A DNA stretch of 64,000 nucleotides from NCBI RefSeq assembly GCF_017220215.1, contig NZ_CP071130.1, positions 558,001-622,000 of the forward strand. Direction: 5' to 3'. The notes beneath the pieces were generated by a model. The model worked only from the letters and a program-made list of their open reading frames with translations. It did not search any database and was not told the origin of the DNA. A program made the translations under genes and the position numbers. Of this stretch, positions 34,121-42,714 are shown piece after piece (the stretch's first letter is position 1; every line of letters begins with the position of its first letter). This stretch comes from Caballeronia sp. M1242. GTDB lineage: Bacteria > Pseudomonadota > Gammaproteobacteria > Burkholderiales > Burkholderiaceae.

Positions 34121-34651
34121 TCACGCCCAGTCTTCCTCTGCGTTCTTTGGCTCCGGCAACGTCAGACCGGACGCTGGTAGCGGCAGCGCCGTTTTGTAGC
34201 GCACCTGCTTGAGTGCGAAGCTCGAGCGAATGTTCGACACGCCCGGCATCTTTGTGAGCCGCTCCAGGATGAAGCGCTCCAGCGCTGCCACGTCGGGCAG
34301 CACCACGCGCAGCAGATAGTCGGCATCCCCCGTCATCAGATAACACTCCATGACCTCCGGGCGCTCGCTGATCGCCTGCTCGAAGCGCGCCAGCGCGTCC
34401 TTGATCTGCTTCTCCAGACTCACCTGAATGAACACGTTGATGCTGAGTCCCAGCGCCTCTGGACTGAGCAGCGTGACGTGTTGCCTGAAAAGCCCGGCTT
34501 TCTCCAGCGCGCGCACGCGATTGAAGCACGGCGTCGGCGACAGATTGACGGCGCGGGCAAGCTCCGAATTCGTGATGCGCGCATTCTGTTGAAGCTCGTT
34601 GAGAATGCCGATGTCGATGCGGTCGAGCCGCTGCTTCGTCTGTGAGCTCAT
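34121..34651 (-). CDS. Lrp/AsnC-family transcriptional regulator
   Basis: 176 aa. N-terminal helix-turn-helix ([47 protein letters not shown]) and a C-terminal RAM ligand domain ([32 protein letters not shown]). It is close to the leucine-responsive/BkdR-type regulators. It is divergent from the pyruvate dehydrogenase E1-like gene across 138 bp and probably controls it, as in known Lrp-E1 pairs such as the mde locus of Pseudomonas putida. Confidence 0.88.
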   Translation of the reverse strand: MSSQTKQRLDRIDIGILNELQQNARITNSELARAVNLSPTPCFNRVRALEKAGLFRQHVTLLSPEALGLSINVFIQVSLEKQIKDALARFEQAISERPEVMECYLMTGDADYLLRVVLPDVAALERFILERLTKMPGVSNIRSSFALKQVRYKTALPLPASGLTLPEPKNAEEDWA

Positions 34652-34789
34652 AGTTCAGATGTTCCTGTTTCGTGCCTTTTCGCAGAATAAGAACACTACC
34701 GCAAAGCGATCTCGCAGCCAAATGAGATGCACATTCTGCGCGCGACTGGTTATCCTCGACTGATACTAGCCTGCCAGCGGAGCCGCGCC

Positions 34790-37504
34790 ATGACCGATTT
34801 GTCGAACGGAACCAGTCAGCTTCTTTCTCTTGCGCGGGGGCGTGAAGACGCGGACCCCGGCGAAACAGCCGAGTGGCTCGATGCGCTCGATGCGGTCGTT
34901 GCTCACGTCGGGAAGGAGCGCGCGCAGTATCTGTTCGACCGCCTCGCGGAGCATGCGCTGTCGGTCGGCGTCGAATCGGCGCGGGCCCGCGCGACGCCAT
35001 ACGCCAACACCATTCCTGTCGAACAGCAGCCGCCGTATCCGGGCAACTTCAAGATCGAAGAGAAACTCGCCGGCGTGCTGCGCTGGAACGCGCTGGCAAT
35101 GGTCGTGCACGCGAACCGCGCCTACGGCGAACTCGGCGGCCATATCGCGAGCTACGCGTCGGCCGCGGATCTCTTCGAAGTGGGCTTCAATCACTTCTTT
35201 CGCGCAGCGGGCGGCGACCACGGCGGCGATCTCGTCTACTTTCAGCCGCACTCGTCGCCGGGCGTGTATGCGCGGGCCTTTCTCGAAGGCTTCCTCGACG
35301 AAGCGCACTTGCAGCACTACCGGCGCGAGATCGGCGGGCCGGGGCTGTGCTCGTATCCGCATCCGTGGCTGATGCCTGATTTCTGGCAATTTCCGACGGG
35401 CTCGATGGGCATAGGGCCAATCAACTCGATCTACCAAGCGCGCTTCATGCGCTATCTGCAAAACCGTGGCCTGAAGCAGACGGAAGGGCGCAAGGTCTGG
35501 GGCTTTTTCGGCGATGGCGAGATGGACGAGCCTGAGTCGATCGGCGCGCTGTCGCTGGCTTCGCGTGAACGGCTCGACAACCTCGTGTTCGTCATCAATT
35601 GCAATTTGCAGCGGCTGGATGGACCGGTGCGCAGCAACGGGCGCATTGTCGACGAACTGGAAGCGCAGTTCACCGGCGCGGGCTGGAATGTGATCAAGGT
35701 GCTGTGGGGATCGGACTGGGACGCGCTTTTCGCGCGCGACCGCACCGGCGCGCTGCTGCGCGCGTTCGCGCATACCGTCGACGGCCAGTTTCAGACGTTC
35801 TCCGCGAACGACGGCCGCTACAACCGCGAGCGCTTTTTCGGCCAGAACCCGGAACTGGCCGCGCTCGCCGCGCATTTGTCGGATGAAGATATCGACCGTT
35901 TGCGGCGCGGCGGCCACGACGTGCGCAAGCTGCATGCGGCGTACGCAAAAGCGCTCGCCCACAAGGGCCAGCCGACGGTGATCCTCGCGAAGACGATGAA
36001 AGGCTTCGGCATGGGAACGGTCGGGCAGGGCCGCATGACGACGCATCAGCAAAAGAAGCTGGATCTCGACGACCTGAAAGCGTTCCGTGACCGCTTTCGC
36101 TTGCCGCTTTCCGATGCCGACGTCGAGGCGCTGAAGTTCTACAAGCCCGCCGACGACGCCCCGGAGATGCGGTATCTGCACGAACGCCGCGCGGCGCTCG
36201 GCGGCTACCTGCCGCGGCGACGCGCGAAGGCGTCGGAATCGCTCGTGCCGCCTGCGCTCGGCACCTGGGCGCAATTTGCGCTCGACAGCGCCGGCAAGGA
36301 GATGTCCACGACGATGGCGTTCGTGCGCATGCTCGGCAGTCTGATGAAGGACGCGACGCTCGGCCCGCGCATCGTGCCCGTTGTGGCCGACGAAGCGCGC
36401 ACCTTCGGCATGGCGAATCTGTTCCGGCAGGTGGGCATCTATTCGCCGCTCGGCCAGCTTTACGAGCCGGAAGACATGGGCTCGATGCTCTACTACCGCG
36501 AGGACACGCGCGGGCAGATTCTCGAAGAGGGCATTTCCGAGGCCGGCGCGATTTCATCGTGGATCGCGGCGGCGACGTCCTATAGCGTCCACGATCTGCC
36601 GATGCTGCCGTTCTACATCTACTACTCGATGTTCGGCTTCCAGCGCATCGGCGATCTGATTTTCGCGGCGGCCGACCAGCGTTCGCGTGGCTTCCTGATC
36701 GGCGCGACGTCCGGGCGCACGACGCTCGGCGGCGAGGGCTTGCAGCATCAGGACGGCACGAGTCATCTGACGGCATCGACCATTCCGAACTGCCGCGCCT
36801 ACGATCCCGCGTTTGCGTACGAAGTCGCGGCGATCGTCGACGAGGGCATGCAGGAGATGTTGACGCGTCAACGCGACGTGTTCTACTACCTCACCGTCAC
36901 AAACGAGAACTACGCGCAACCGTCCGCGCCCGGCCAGACGCTGGATTCGGCTACGCGCGAAGGCATTCTGCGCGGCATCCACCGCATTTCCGGCGACGAC
37001 GAGGCGAGTAGCGCTCAGGTGCAACTGCTCGGTTCGGGCGCGATCCTGAACGAGGCGATCGCTGCGCGCGCCATGCTCGAAGCCGACTGGAACATCGCGG
37101 CGGCCGTTTGGAGCGTGACGAGCTATGCGGAACTGCATCGCGATGGCGCGGCGTGCGAGCGCATGGACCGCCTCTCCGACGACGCGCCGACGCCCTATGT
37201 GACGCGCGCGCTGCAGGCATCGCGCGGGCCGGTGATCGCCGCGACCGACTACGTGCGCGCGGTGCCCGAGCTGATTCGCGCGTATGTGCCGCGCCGTTAC
37301 GTGACGCTCGGCACCGACGGGTTCGGGCGCAGCGACACGCGGCAGTCGCTGCGCGCGTTCTTCGAGGTGGACCGCGTGGCCATCGTGTTAGCGGCGCTGA
37401 AAGCGCTGGCGGACGACGGCCTGATCGAGCGCGCGGTGCTGCGGCTCGCGCGGCAGAAGTACGGCGCGACGCATGCCGAACGCGACGCTCCGTGGACGCG
37501 CTAG
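34790..37504 (+). CDS. Homodimeric-type pyruvate dehydrogenase E1-like protein, stand-alone
   Basis: 904 aa from the ATG at 34790 (MTDLSNGTSQLL). The AceE family pattern is clear: PYPGNFKIEEKLAGVLRWNALAMVV, the ThDP-binding motif GDGEMDEPESIGAL ending in NCN, and DEARTFGMANLFRQVGIYS in the second half. AceE decarboxylates pyruvate to feed lipoyl E2. No E2 or E3 genes follow, and a divergent Lrp-type regulator is present, so this is more like MdeB of Pseudomonas putida, which uses 2-oxobutyrate from methionine, than the housekeeping AceE. The stop codon overlaps the convergent phosphoribosyltransferase stop within CTAG. Confidence 0.87.
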   Translation: MTDLSNGTSQLLSLARGREDADPGETAEWLDALDAVVAHVGKERAQYLFDRLAEHALSVGVESARARATPYANTIPVEQQPPYPGNFKIEEKLAGVLRWNALAMVVHANRAYGELGGHIASYASAADLFEVGFNHFFRAAGGDHGGDLVYFQPHSSPGVYARAFLEGFLDEAHLQHYRREIGGPGLCSYPHPWLMPDFWQFPTGSMGIGPINSIYQARFMRYLQNRGLKQTEGRKVWGFFGDGEMDEPESIGALSLASRERLDNLVFVINCNLQRLDGPVRSNGRIVDELEAQFTGAGWNVIKVLWGSDWDALFARDRTGALLRAFAHTVDGQFQTFSANDGRYNRERFFGQNPELAALAAHLSDEDIDRLRRGGHDVRKLHAAYAKALAHKGQPTVILAKTMKGFGMGTVGQGRMTTHQQKKLDLDDLKAFRDRFRLPLSDADVEALKFYKPADDAPEMRYLHERRAALGGYLPRRRAKASESLVPPALGTWAQFALDSAGKEMSTTMAFVRMLGSLMKDATLGPRIVPVVADEARTFGMANLFRQVGIYSPLGQLYEPEDMGSMLYYREDTRGQILEEGISEAGAISSWIAAATSYSVHDLPMLPFYIYYSMFGFQRIGDLIFAAADQRSRGFLIGATSGRTTLGGEGLQHQDGTSHLTASTIPNCRAYDPAFAYEVAAIVDEGMQEMLTRQRDVFYYLTVTNENYAQPSAPGQTLDSATREGILRGIHRISGDDEASSAQVQLLGSGAILNEAIAARAMLEADWNIAAAVWSVTSYAELHRDGAACERMDRLSDDAPTPYVTRALQASRGPVIAATDYVRAVPELIRAYVPRRYVTLGTDGFGRSDTRQSLRAFFEVDRVAIVLAALKALADDGLIERAVLRLARQKYGATHAERDAPWTR

Positions 37505-38148
37505 GCGCTGAGTCCTAGAAGCGCGCGCACTTCGTCGTCGCTCGTCTGGTCGAAGTCGATGTAGAACTGCCCGACGCCCAGAAAGTGACGCGGCTGAAGC
37601 ACGCAGACGCAAGAATCGACGACTTCGGCGAAGCGCGACGCCGCATCCAGCGGCGCGACCGGCAACGCCGCGATCAGGCGCGCGGGCGCGGCGCCGCCGT
37701 TGCGCAGCGACATCGCGGCCGCGCGCATGGTGGCGCCGGTGGCCATGCCGTCGTCCACGACGATCGCGACCTTGCCGGCGGTATCGAGCGGCGGACGCGA
37801 TCCGCGATACATCGCCTCGCGCCGGGCCAGTTCGGCGCGCTCGCCCTCGATCACGGCGTCGAGTTGGGGCTTGCTGACGCCCGCATAGCCGACGATGCGG
37901 TCATCGAGATAGAAAGCATCGCCGGACGCGATAGCGCCCATCGCAAGCTCGGGCTGCGACGGCACGCCCAGCTTGCGCACGATGAGTGCGTCCAACGCAG
38001 CGCCAAGCGCGCTCGCCACTTCGAAGGCTACCGGCACGCCGCCGCGCGGGAGGCCGAGCACGATCACGTCGTCGCGGTTCGCGTAATCCGCGAGCAGCGT
38101 GGCGAGTTCGCGGCCGGCTTCGCGCCGGTCCTTGAAGAAGGAGTTCAT
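37501..38148 (-). CDS. Phosphoribosyltransferase-family protein
   Basis: 215 aa from the ATG at 38148 (MNSFFKDRREAGRELATLL), with AAGGAG just upstream. The PRPP loop VAIVVDDGMATGATMRAAA is the family signature, and VIVLGLPRGGVPVAFEVA is typical of the group of ComF-distant phosphoribosyltransferases that often lie near dienelactone hydrolase or stress genes. The actual substrate is unknown. The stop overlaps the stop of the E1-like gene on the other strand. Confidence 0.85.
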   Translation of the reverse strand: MNSFFKDRREAGRELATLLADYANRDDVIVLGLPRGGVPVAFEVASALGAALDALIVRKLGVPSQPELAMGAIASGDAFYLDDRIVGYAGVSKPQLDAVIEGERAELARREAMYRGSRPPLDTAGKVAIVVDDGMATGATMRAAAMSLRNGGAAPARLIAALPVAPLDAASRFAEVVDSCVCVLQPRHFLGVGQFYIDFDQTSDDEVRALLGLSA

Positions 38149-38350
38149 GTGGCTTGGGTCTTGCCTGCGCGTGGGGCTGTCGTCCTGATCGACATCACGC
38201 CGAGGCGCGCGTGATGGGCGCACGGCGCGGGTCGCCGGGCGTTCGCGCGCATCCGCCAAGGGAGCTTTCCTACATCGTAGGCGATAAATCGTCTGTTACA
38301 CATGTGAACGCGCGCACGCGCACGGCGGCGCGCCACGAACCGCCCCGGCG

Positions 38351-38381
38351 AAAAAAAAGCGCCCCGACTCGGGGGCGCTTT
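38351..38381 (-). terminator. Strong intrinsic terminator of the 65-aa peptide gene
   Basis: On the minus strand AAGCGCCCCC-GAGTC-GGGGCGCTT is followed by eight T residues. It ends 51 bp after the peptide stop codon. Confidence 0.9.
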
Positions 38382-38401
38382 CGCATGAGGGATTTGAACG
38401 C

Positions 38402-38599
38402 TCAGAGATTCGCGCGCACTGCGTCCCTGAGAGCGTCCATCACGATACCGTAATTGAGCGGAATGTCCAGCGAGTCCGAGTAGCCCGTTTTCTCGGCTGA
38501 CTCGGCGGGCGCAGCGCCGACCGGAATCGGCTCGTAGGCAGTCTCGCCTGCCGGATTGTTGCGTCCTTCGATGGCACTCTGCAATTGCGGATTCTTCAC
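38402..38599 (-). CDS. 65-aa small protein with GTG start, unknown
   Basis: The GTG at 38599 is chosen because GGAAAGGAG lies at an ideal distance upstream and no ATG occurs in frame nearby. The protein starts KNPQLQSAIEGRNNPAG, has an acidic alanine/proline-rich middle and ends in a likely helix (PLNYGIVMDALRDAVRANL). There is no signal peptide or cysteine. A textbook terminator follows, so this is a complete small transcription unit. I do not recognise the family. It could be a regulatory or precursor peptide, but nothing nearby supports a specific role. Confidence 0.72.
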   Translation of the reverse strand: MKNPQLQSAIEGRNNPAGETAYEPIPVGAAPAESAEKTGYSDSLDIPLNYGIVMDALRDAVRANL

Positions 38600-39035
38600 G
38601 ATTAACTCCTTTCCGGTAAGGGAGCGGCGAGGACCTGCAAGATAAACCAGTGTCGTGACAAATTGACGACTTCGATTGAGCACGCATCCGAAACACACGC
38701 GTCCGGCGCGCCGGTATTCGCCGTAATGACGCAATGTCAAAGAGCGCGGGGGCTCTAGTGTAACGGCGGCGCGCCTCGGGCGAAGCGATTTTTTCTTATG
38801 ACGCAGCCGGAGCGGTATCGGGTGCGGATGCGACAAAGCGGCGCGGAAATTGCATCCCCGCATCGGGCGCGTCGCTCGAGCGAGCGGCGTGCCGTACGAT
38901 CGTTCTCGCCAAAGGCTGTTCGCGGAAAGGAATCCGAACCATCAGGACCGCTCACTCGACGTTCCTTATCGGCATCCGGCGCGAGAGGCGCGCGCGACGA
39001 CCATGCGCGCGCGGTAAAACAAGGAGAAAAGAAAC
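38600..39035. other. Intergenic region, 436 bp
   Basis: Holds the ribosome site of the 65-aa gene (just above 38600) and the AAGGAG-type site of the downstream gene (about 39020-39030). No gene was seen between them. Confidence 0.45.
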
Positions 39036-39650
39036 ATGAGCAGGATCGCGATCATCGGCGCTACCGGCAATGTCGGAAGCCGGCTCACGCACGAAGCGTT
39101 GCGGCGCGGACACACCGTGACGGCGCTTGCCCGCGACACGTCGAAGCTGGAAACGCGCGAAGGTCTCGACGCGCGAGACGTGGATGCGCTCGATCTCGAC
39201 GCGCTCGCCGATGCCATCGCCGGACACGACGCCGTCTTCAGCGCGACGCGTTTTTCGACCGTGCCCGAGAGCGCGATCGTGGGCGCGGTGAAGCGCGCGG
39301 GCGTGGAGCGGCTCTTGGTCGTGGGCGGGGCGGGCAGCCTGTATCTCGCGCCCGGCCAGCGCCTGCTCGACGCCCCGGGCTTTCCGGACGCCTACCGCGC
39401 GGAAGCGACAGCGGGCGCCGCGTTTCTCGACGCCCTGCGCCGCGACCGCGAACTGAACTGGACGTTCGTGTCGCCGTCGGCGGAGTTCGTGAGCGGCCCG
39501 CGCACGCAGCGGTTTCGCACGGGCGTCGACGAACTACTGGTCGATGCCAACGGCCGAAGCTGGATTTCCTTCGACGATTTCGCGATCGCGTTCCTCGACG
39601 AGTTCGAACGCGGGGCGCATATCAAGCAGCGGTTCACGGTCGGCTATTGA
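39036..39650 (+). CDS. NAD(P)-binding SDR/NmrA-like protein
   Basis: 204 aa from the ATG at 39036, preceded by AAGGAGAAAAGAAAC. The Rossmann motif IAIIGATGNVGSRLTHEALRRGHTVTALARD opens the protein, followed by short-chain-dehydrogenase-like strands (VERLLVVGGAGSLYLAPG). The YxxxK catalytic pair is not obvious, in line with the YwnB/atypical SDR group. It is probably a cytosolic NAD(P)-dependent reductase or sensor of unknown substrate. It stands alone. Confidence 0.85.
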   Translation: MSRIAIIGATGNVGSRLTHEALRRGHTVTALARDTSKLETREGLDARDVDALDLDALADAIAGHDAVFSATRFSTVPESAIVGAVKRAGVERLLVVGGAGSLYLAPGQRLLDAPGFPDAYRAEATAGAAFLDALRRDRELNWTFVSPSAEFVSGPRTQRFRTGVDELLVDANGRSWISFDDFAIAFLDEFERGAHIKQRFTVGY

Positions 39651-39706
39651 CCGCAGGCGGCCGCACGGAGCGGCGCCGCCTGCGCCGCCCGCCCGCCCCC
39701 CATTCG

Positions 39707-40171
39707 TCAGCCGTGGACGTCGGCTTCGACTTCCTCGGTCTTGGGCATGGCGGCGGCGAGAATCATCGCCGATGCGTTCTGGGGCTTCGGATCGCGCTGC
39801 GACGGCCGATAAACCTGATCCCCGCGATGAATCGGCATGCCCGAGAGCGAGCACACGCCGTCGCCGGACGCGGTGGTGGCGCGCCAGCCCTGATAGCCGT
39901 AATGGCACGTTCCCGGATCGGACCAATAAACGAGCGCGGTCGCGCTGCTCGGGCGCTCGATGACGCGCACGATGGCTTGCGGGAAAGGCAAGCGGTCATT
40001 CGACTCGCGCGGATGCGTGCGATTCCAGTCGCGCGTCAGGCGTTCGAGGAAGGCGCTTTCGGCGCGAGCCGTCTTCTGCGACGGCGCGGTCCGCCCCGAC
40101 TCGACGGGGATGGTTTCAAGTTGGTGGACGGTCTGTGACCACGGGTCCGCTCTTTTCGAAAAAGCTGTCAT
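39707..40171 (-). CDS. DUF3331 family protein
   Basis: 154 aa from the ATG at 40171 (MTAFSKRADPWSQTVHQLE); an ATG at 40213 would add 14 residues and neither start has a good ribosome site. The C-terminal part TCHYGYQGWRATTASGDGVCSLSGMPIHRGDQVYRP is the DUF3331 signature, including a paired cysteine/histidine arrangement that might bind metal. The family is restricted largely to Burkholderiaceae and its function is unknown. The gene is convergent with the SDR gene. Confidence 0.78.
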   Translation of the reverse strand: MTAFSKRADPWSQTVHQLETIPVESGRTAPSQKTARAESAFLERLTRDWNRTHPRESNDRLPFPQAIVRVIERPSSATALVYWSDPGTCHYGYQGWRATTASGDGVCSLSGMPIHRGDQVYRPSQRDPKPQNASAMILAAAMPKTEEVEADVHG

Positions 40172-40213
40172 GGCATTGTTCCAGGCTTTGACTCGACCTA
40201 GAACGTACGTCAT

Positions 40214-40930
40214 TAAGCATATTCCGATAAATACGGGATAGGTGAAAACACTGTCCCGTTAGTGCGAATAATCCGAAAAAGTAGCGAGCGGGGTGCGATT
40301 GCGGGCCGCCGGGTTGATATATGGACCCTCGCGGAGCCTTATGTGGCGAGGCTTTGCGGCGGGTCTCGCCTTTGACCGAAGGCCGAACGGCGTGGCACTG
40401 TTTAGTCGCGGCAGGGAGACAACGGCGCGCTTTTCCGTACGGGCGACGTGGGTTTCTCGGGCAGAACAGGCGGCCACGCTCGCGAGGGAGCCCCGGCCGT
40501 TCGGTTTGGCGCTCGTGCGCGGGTCGCGTCCGAGGCGCAAGGATGCGACCGATCGGGCTGGCTCAGATGGCTGCACGCGGCCCTATGGCGACCCCTGTCG
40601 CGCAAGGCAACACGCGGGTCCGCCGTCGCGGTCTCGGCCCACTACCGCGCACGTACGTGCCGCTTAGAGACCGCGCAGGCGCCGGTCGAAAACAGATGCA
40701 CAAGCGCGCGTGCGGCAATGGGCCGACACTTGACGCTTGCCCGAGCAGTTCAGATTAGTCGGCTCAAGCGACGAAAGCGCGACGACGCGTTGATATAAGA
40801 ATGGCTGCGGACGAGAAACGAGCACGAGAGCAACCGACGGCAGAGGACCGGCAGCGCGGGCGGGCAAGAAGAGGCGCCTTGCCCACAAGGGCGGATGAGC
40901 GCGCGGAGTCTACGCCCGGCGGCGAGCGCC
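40214..40930. other. Gene-free stretch upstream of the 260-bp repeats
   Basis: Several open frames exist on both strands, but all are arginine/alanine-rich with no ribosome site or family likeness. The motif TTGATATA occurs at about 40313 and 40791. The stretch may hold older, more eroded copies of the downstream repeat, but I could not align them with confidence. Confidence 0.4.
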
Positions 40931-41715
40931 GCCGTGGGCTCGGTTCCGGCTATAGTGAGGGCACGATTCGGCGGGCGTTGAGACCGAAAGAACCAGACCC
41001 TTGTGCGGGCGCGTGGCCCAGCGCGGGAGGCCGCCCTATAAGCCTGCGTTCTGATCCACCGCCACGGCCTCGGACCGAAATCGCCCGCGCCCAAGAGCTC
41101 TGCGAGCGCAAGTCGAAGCAATAGTCGGCGGTAAGCCGTTTCGCGGCCGAACCGGGGTTTGACGCCCTCAGGCGAGAAAGAGCGAGCGCCGCCGTGGGCT
41201 CAGGCCCGGCCATAGTGCGGCCCATTCAGCGGGCGTTTAGCCGGACTCGAAACGAACAGGCCCTAGTGCGGGCGCGCGGCCCAGCGCCGGAGCCCGCTGT
41301 ATAAGCCGCCAATCTGATCCATCGCCAAGGCCTCGGACCGCAATCGCCCGGGCTTAAAAGCGCTGCTAGCGCAAGTCGAAGCAACACTCGGCGGTAAGCC
41401 GTTTCCCGGCGGAACCGCGCTTCGGCCCGCTCAGGCGAGAAAGAGCGAGCACCGCCGTGGGCTCGGATCCGGCCATAGTGCGGGCCGCATTCAGCGGGCG
41501 TTGCGCCGGACTCGAAAGGAACAGGCCCTAGGGCGGGCGCGTGGCCGGCGTCGAAGCTCGCGGGATAAGCCGGCGTTCTGATCCACGGCCACGGCGTTGG
41601 ACGCTATCGCCCGCGCCGGAAAGCCATGCGAGCGCAATAAAACACCATCCGGACGGCAAGCCAATTTCGCTGCGAATAATGCAGTTCGGCCCGCACAGGC
41701 GAGAACGAGCGTCAT
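40931..41715. repeat. Three degenerate tandem repeats of about 260 bp, apparently non-coding
   Basis: Units begin at 40931, 41191 and 41454 (periods 260 and 263 bp). Each starts GCCGTGGGCTC and shares in the same order CCGGC(T/C)ATAGTG, a CGGGCG block, (C/A)GGCCCTAG or similar, TTCTGATCCA, a CGGTAAGCCGTTT-like block and CAGGCGAGAAAGAGCGAG. Units 1 and 2 are closest; unit 3 has several indels. Reading frames are not conserved between units, which argues against a protein repeat. No terminal inverted repeats or transposase are visible. It could be an intergenic repetitive element, tandem non-coding RNA genes or decayed DNA. Confidence 0.8.
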
Positions 41716-41935
41716 GAGGATTCAGGGAGAGAGGGCGCCAGCAAGGCCAGCGCGCCCGCCGTCATTGCGGGGAGAAAAGCGGCAGCGCGGGGACTACCTC
41801 TCTGCCCGACGTACAACAGACCACTCAAGCCACCTTCGCAACAACTCCCGTCACGCGACTACAATGCCGCGCGCGCCTGTCTGAAGCCCAGATCGCGCCT
41901 GCATCCAACGAACGCATCGGCGCGACCGAGCGTGC
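41716..41935. other. Non-coding spacer between repeat array and 48-aa peptide gene
   Basis: No gene or clear signal is seen; the first bases are the divergent tail of repeat unit 3. Confidence 0.4.
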
Positions 41936-42082
41936 TCACGAAAGCGCCGCACAATCGCCGCATTCTTCCGCAACCTGCAACCCATCGGTAGATGCCGGCT
42001 GCACGAACGGCCGCCACACGGGCGCGGTCGGCGCGAAGTCGTCGAGCATGGAGAATTGTTCGAGCGACGTGTTATCGAACAT
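41936..42082 (-). CDS. 48-aa peptide with C-terminal CxxC
   Basis: Start ATG at 42082 with GAGG six bases upstream; an ATG at 42094 would add MRSI but has no site. The sequence begins MFDNTSLEQFSMLDDFAPT, has a Trp/Pro-containing middle (VWRPFVQPAS) and ends AEECGDCAALS. There is no signal peptide or membrane segment. It lies 40 bp downstream of a DUF4148 gene on the same strand and may be co-transcribed. The size, acidic N-terminal half and cysteine-bearing tail resemble peptide-precursor or metal-binding peptides, but I recognise no family and no modifying enzyme is nearby. Confidence 0.6.
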   Translation of the reverse strand: MFDNTSLEQFSMLDDFAPTAPVWRPFVQPASTDGLQVAEECGDCAALS

Positions 42083-42122
42083 GATCGACCTCATTGCTAT
42101 GTAGTTAGTTTGACGAAGTAAA

Positions 42123-42461
42123 TCAACGCGCGACCACATTGTTTCGTACCGGCGACCCATTCGCATACTCGACGATCCCGCGATTGCGCGCTTCCGCTTG
42201 AGCGGCGACCGCATCGCCCCACATGCTGCGCGACGGATAGCTATTGCGATTCAGCGCCGGAAGCGAGCCGTCGGAGTAAGCCGCTGCAAGCTCGGCACGG
42301 ACTTGCGCGCGAGTCTTCGGTGCTTCGCTCGTGCTCGACGTGGTCTGAGTCAGATACGTCCCCGCACGGCCAATGCCTTGTCCGCCTTCAGCGAAAGCCG
42401 TGCTCGAAATGACGGCAGAGATAGCGGCAAGCGAGACACTCGCGACGATAAAGCTTTTCAT
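42123..42461 (-). CDS. DUF4148 domain protein, secreted
   Basis: 112 aa from the ATG at 42461 after AAAGGAGTCGCAAC. The signal peptide MKSFIVASVSLAAISAVISSTAFA is followed by the DUF4148 core (TRAQVRAELAAAYSDGSLPALNRNSYPS). It is the third member of this family in the window. The function is unknown. The gene is followed by the 48-aa peptide gene. Confidence 0.87.
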   Translation of the reverse strand: MKSFIVASVSLAAISAVISSTAFAEGGQGIGRAGTYLTQTTSSTSEAPKTRAQVRAELAAAYSDGSLPALNRNSYPSRSMWGDAVAAQAEARNRGIVEYANGSPVRNNVVAR

Positions 42462-42714
42462 GTTGCGACTCCTTTCGATCCGTTCCATATGCATCGGGAT
42501 ACGGCGCACTGTTCACTTTGAGCGATGCGTCGTGGCAGGACGAAATGTAGTCGCGCGGTGTCGGCGGATAAATGCCCCATCCGCGAATAGATTTATCGAC
42601 ATCCGCGAATAATCGCTCGCGGCGTCGTCATTGAAGTAAGCGGGAAATGAGAGAAATGCTTTCCATCATGGCGATGGAAAGCATGTGAGCAACGAGAAGA
42701 ACAGCAGTGTTTCG

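Noticed and set aside
40931-41715. CRISPR array
   Set aside because: The repeat unit is about 260 bp and degenerate, with no short repeat/spacer periodicity and no cas genes.
40293-41884. Several 60-145 codon frames in and around the 260-bp repeats
   Set aside because: Frames shift between repeat units, composition is arginine-rich and no starts have ribosome sites; treated as non-coding.
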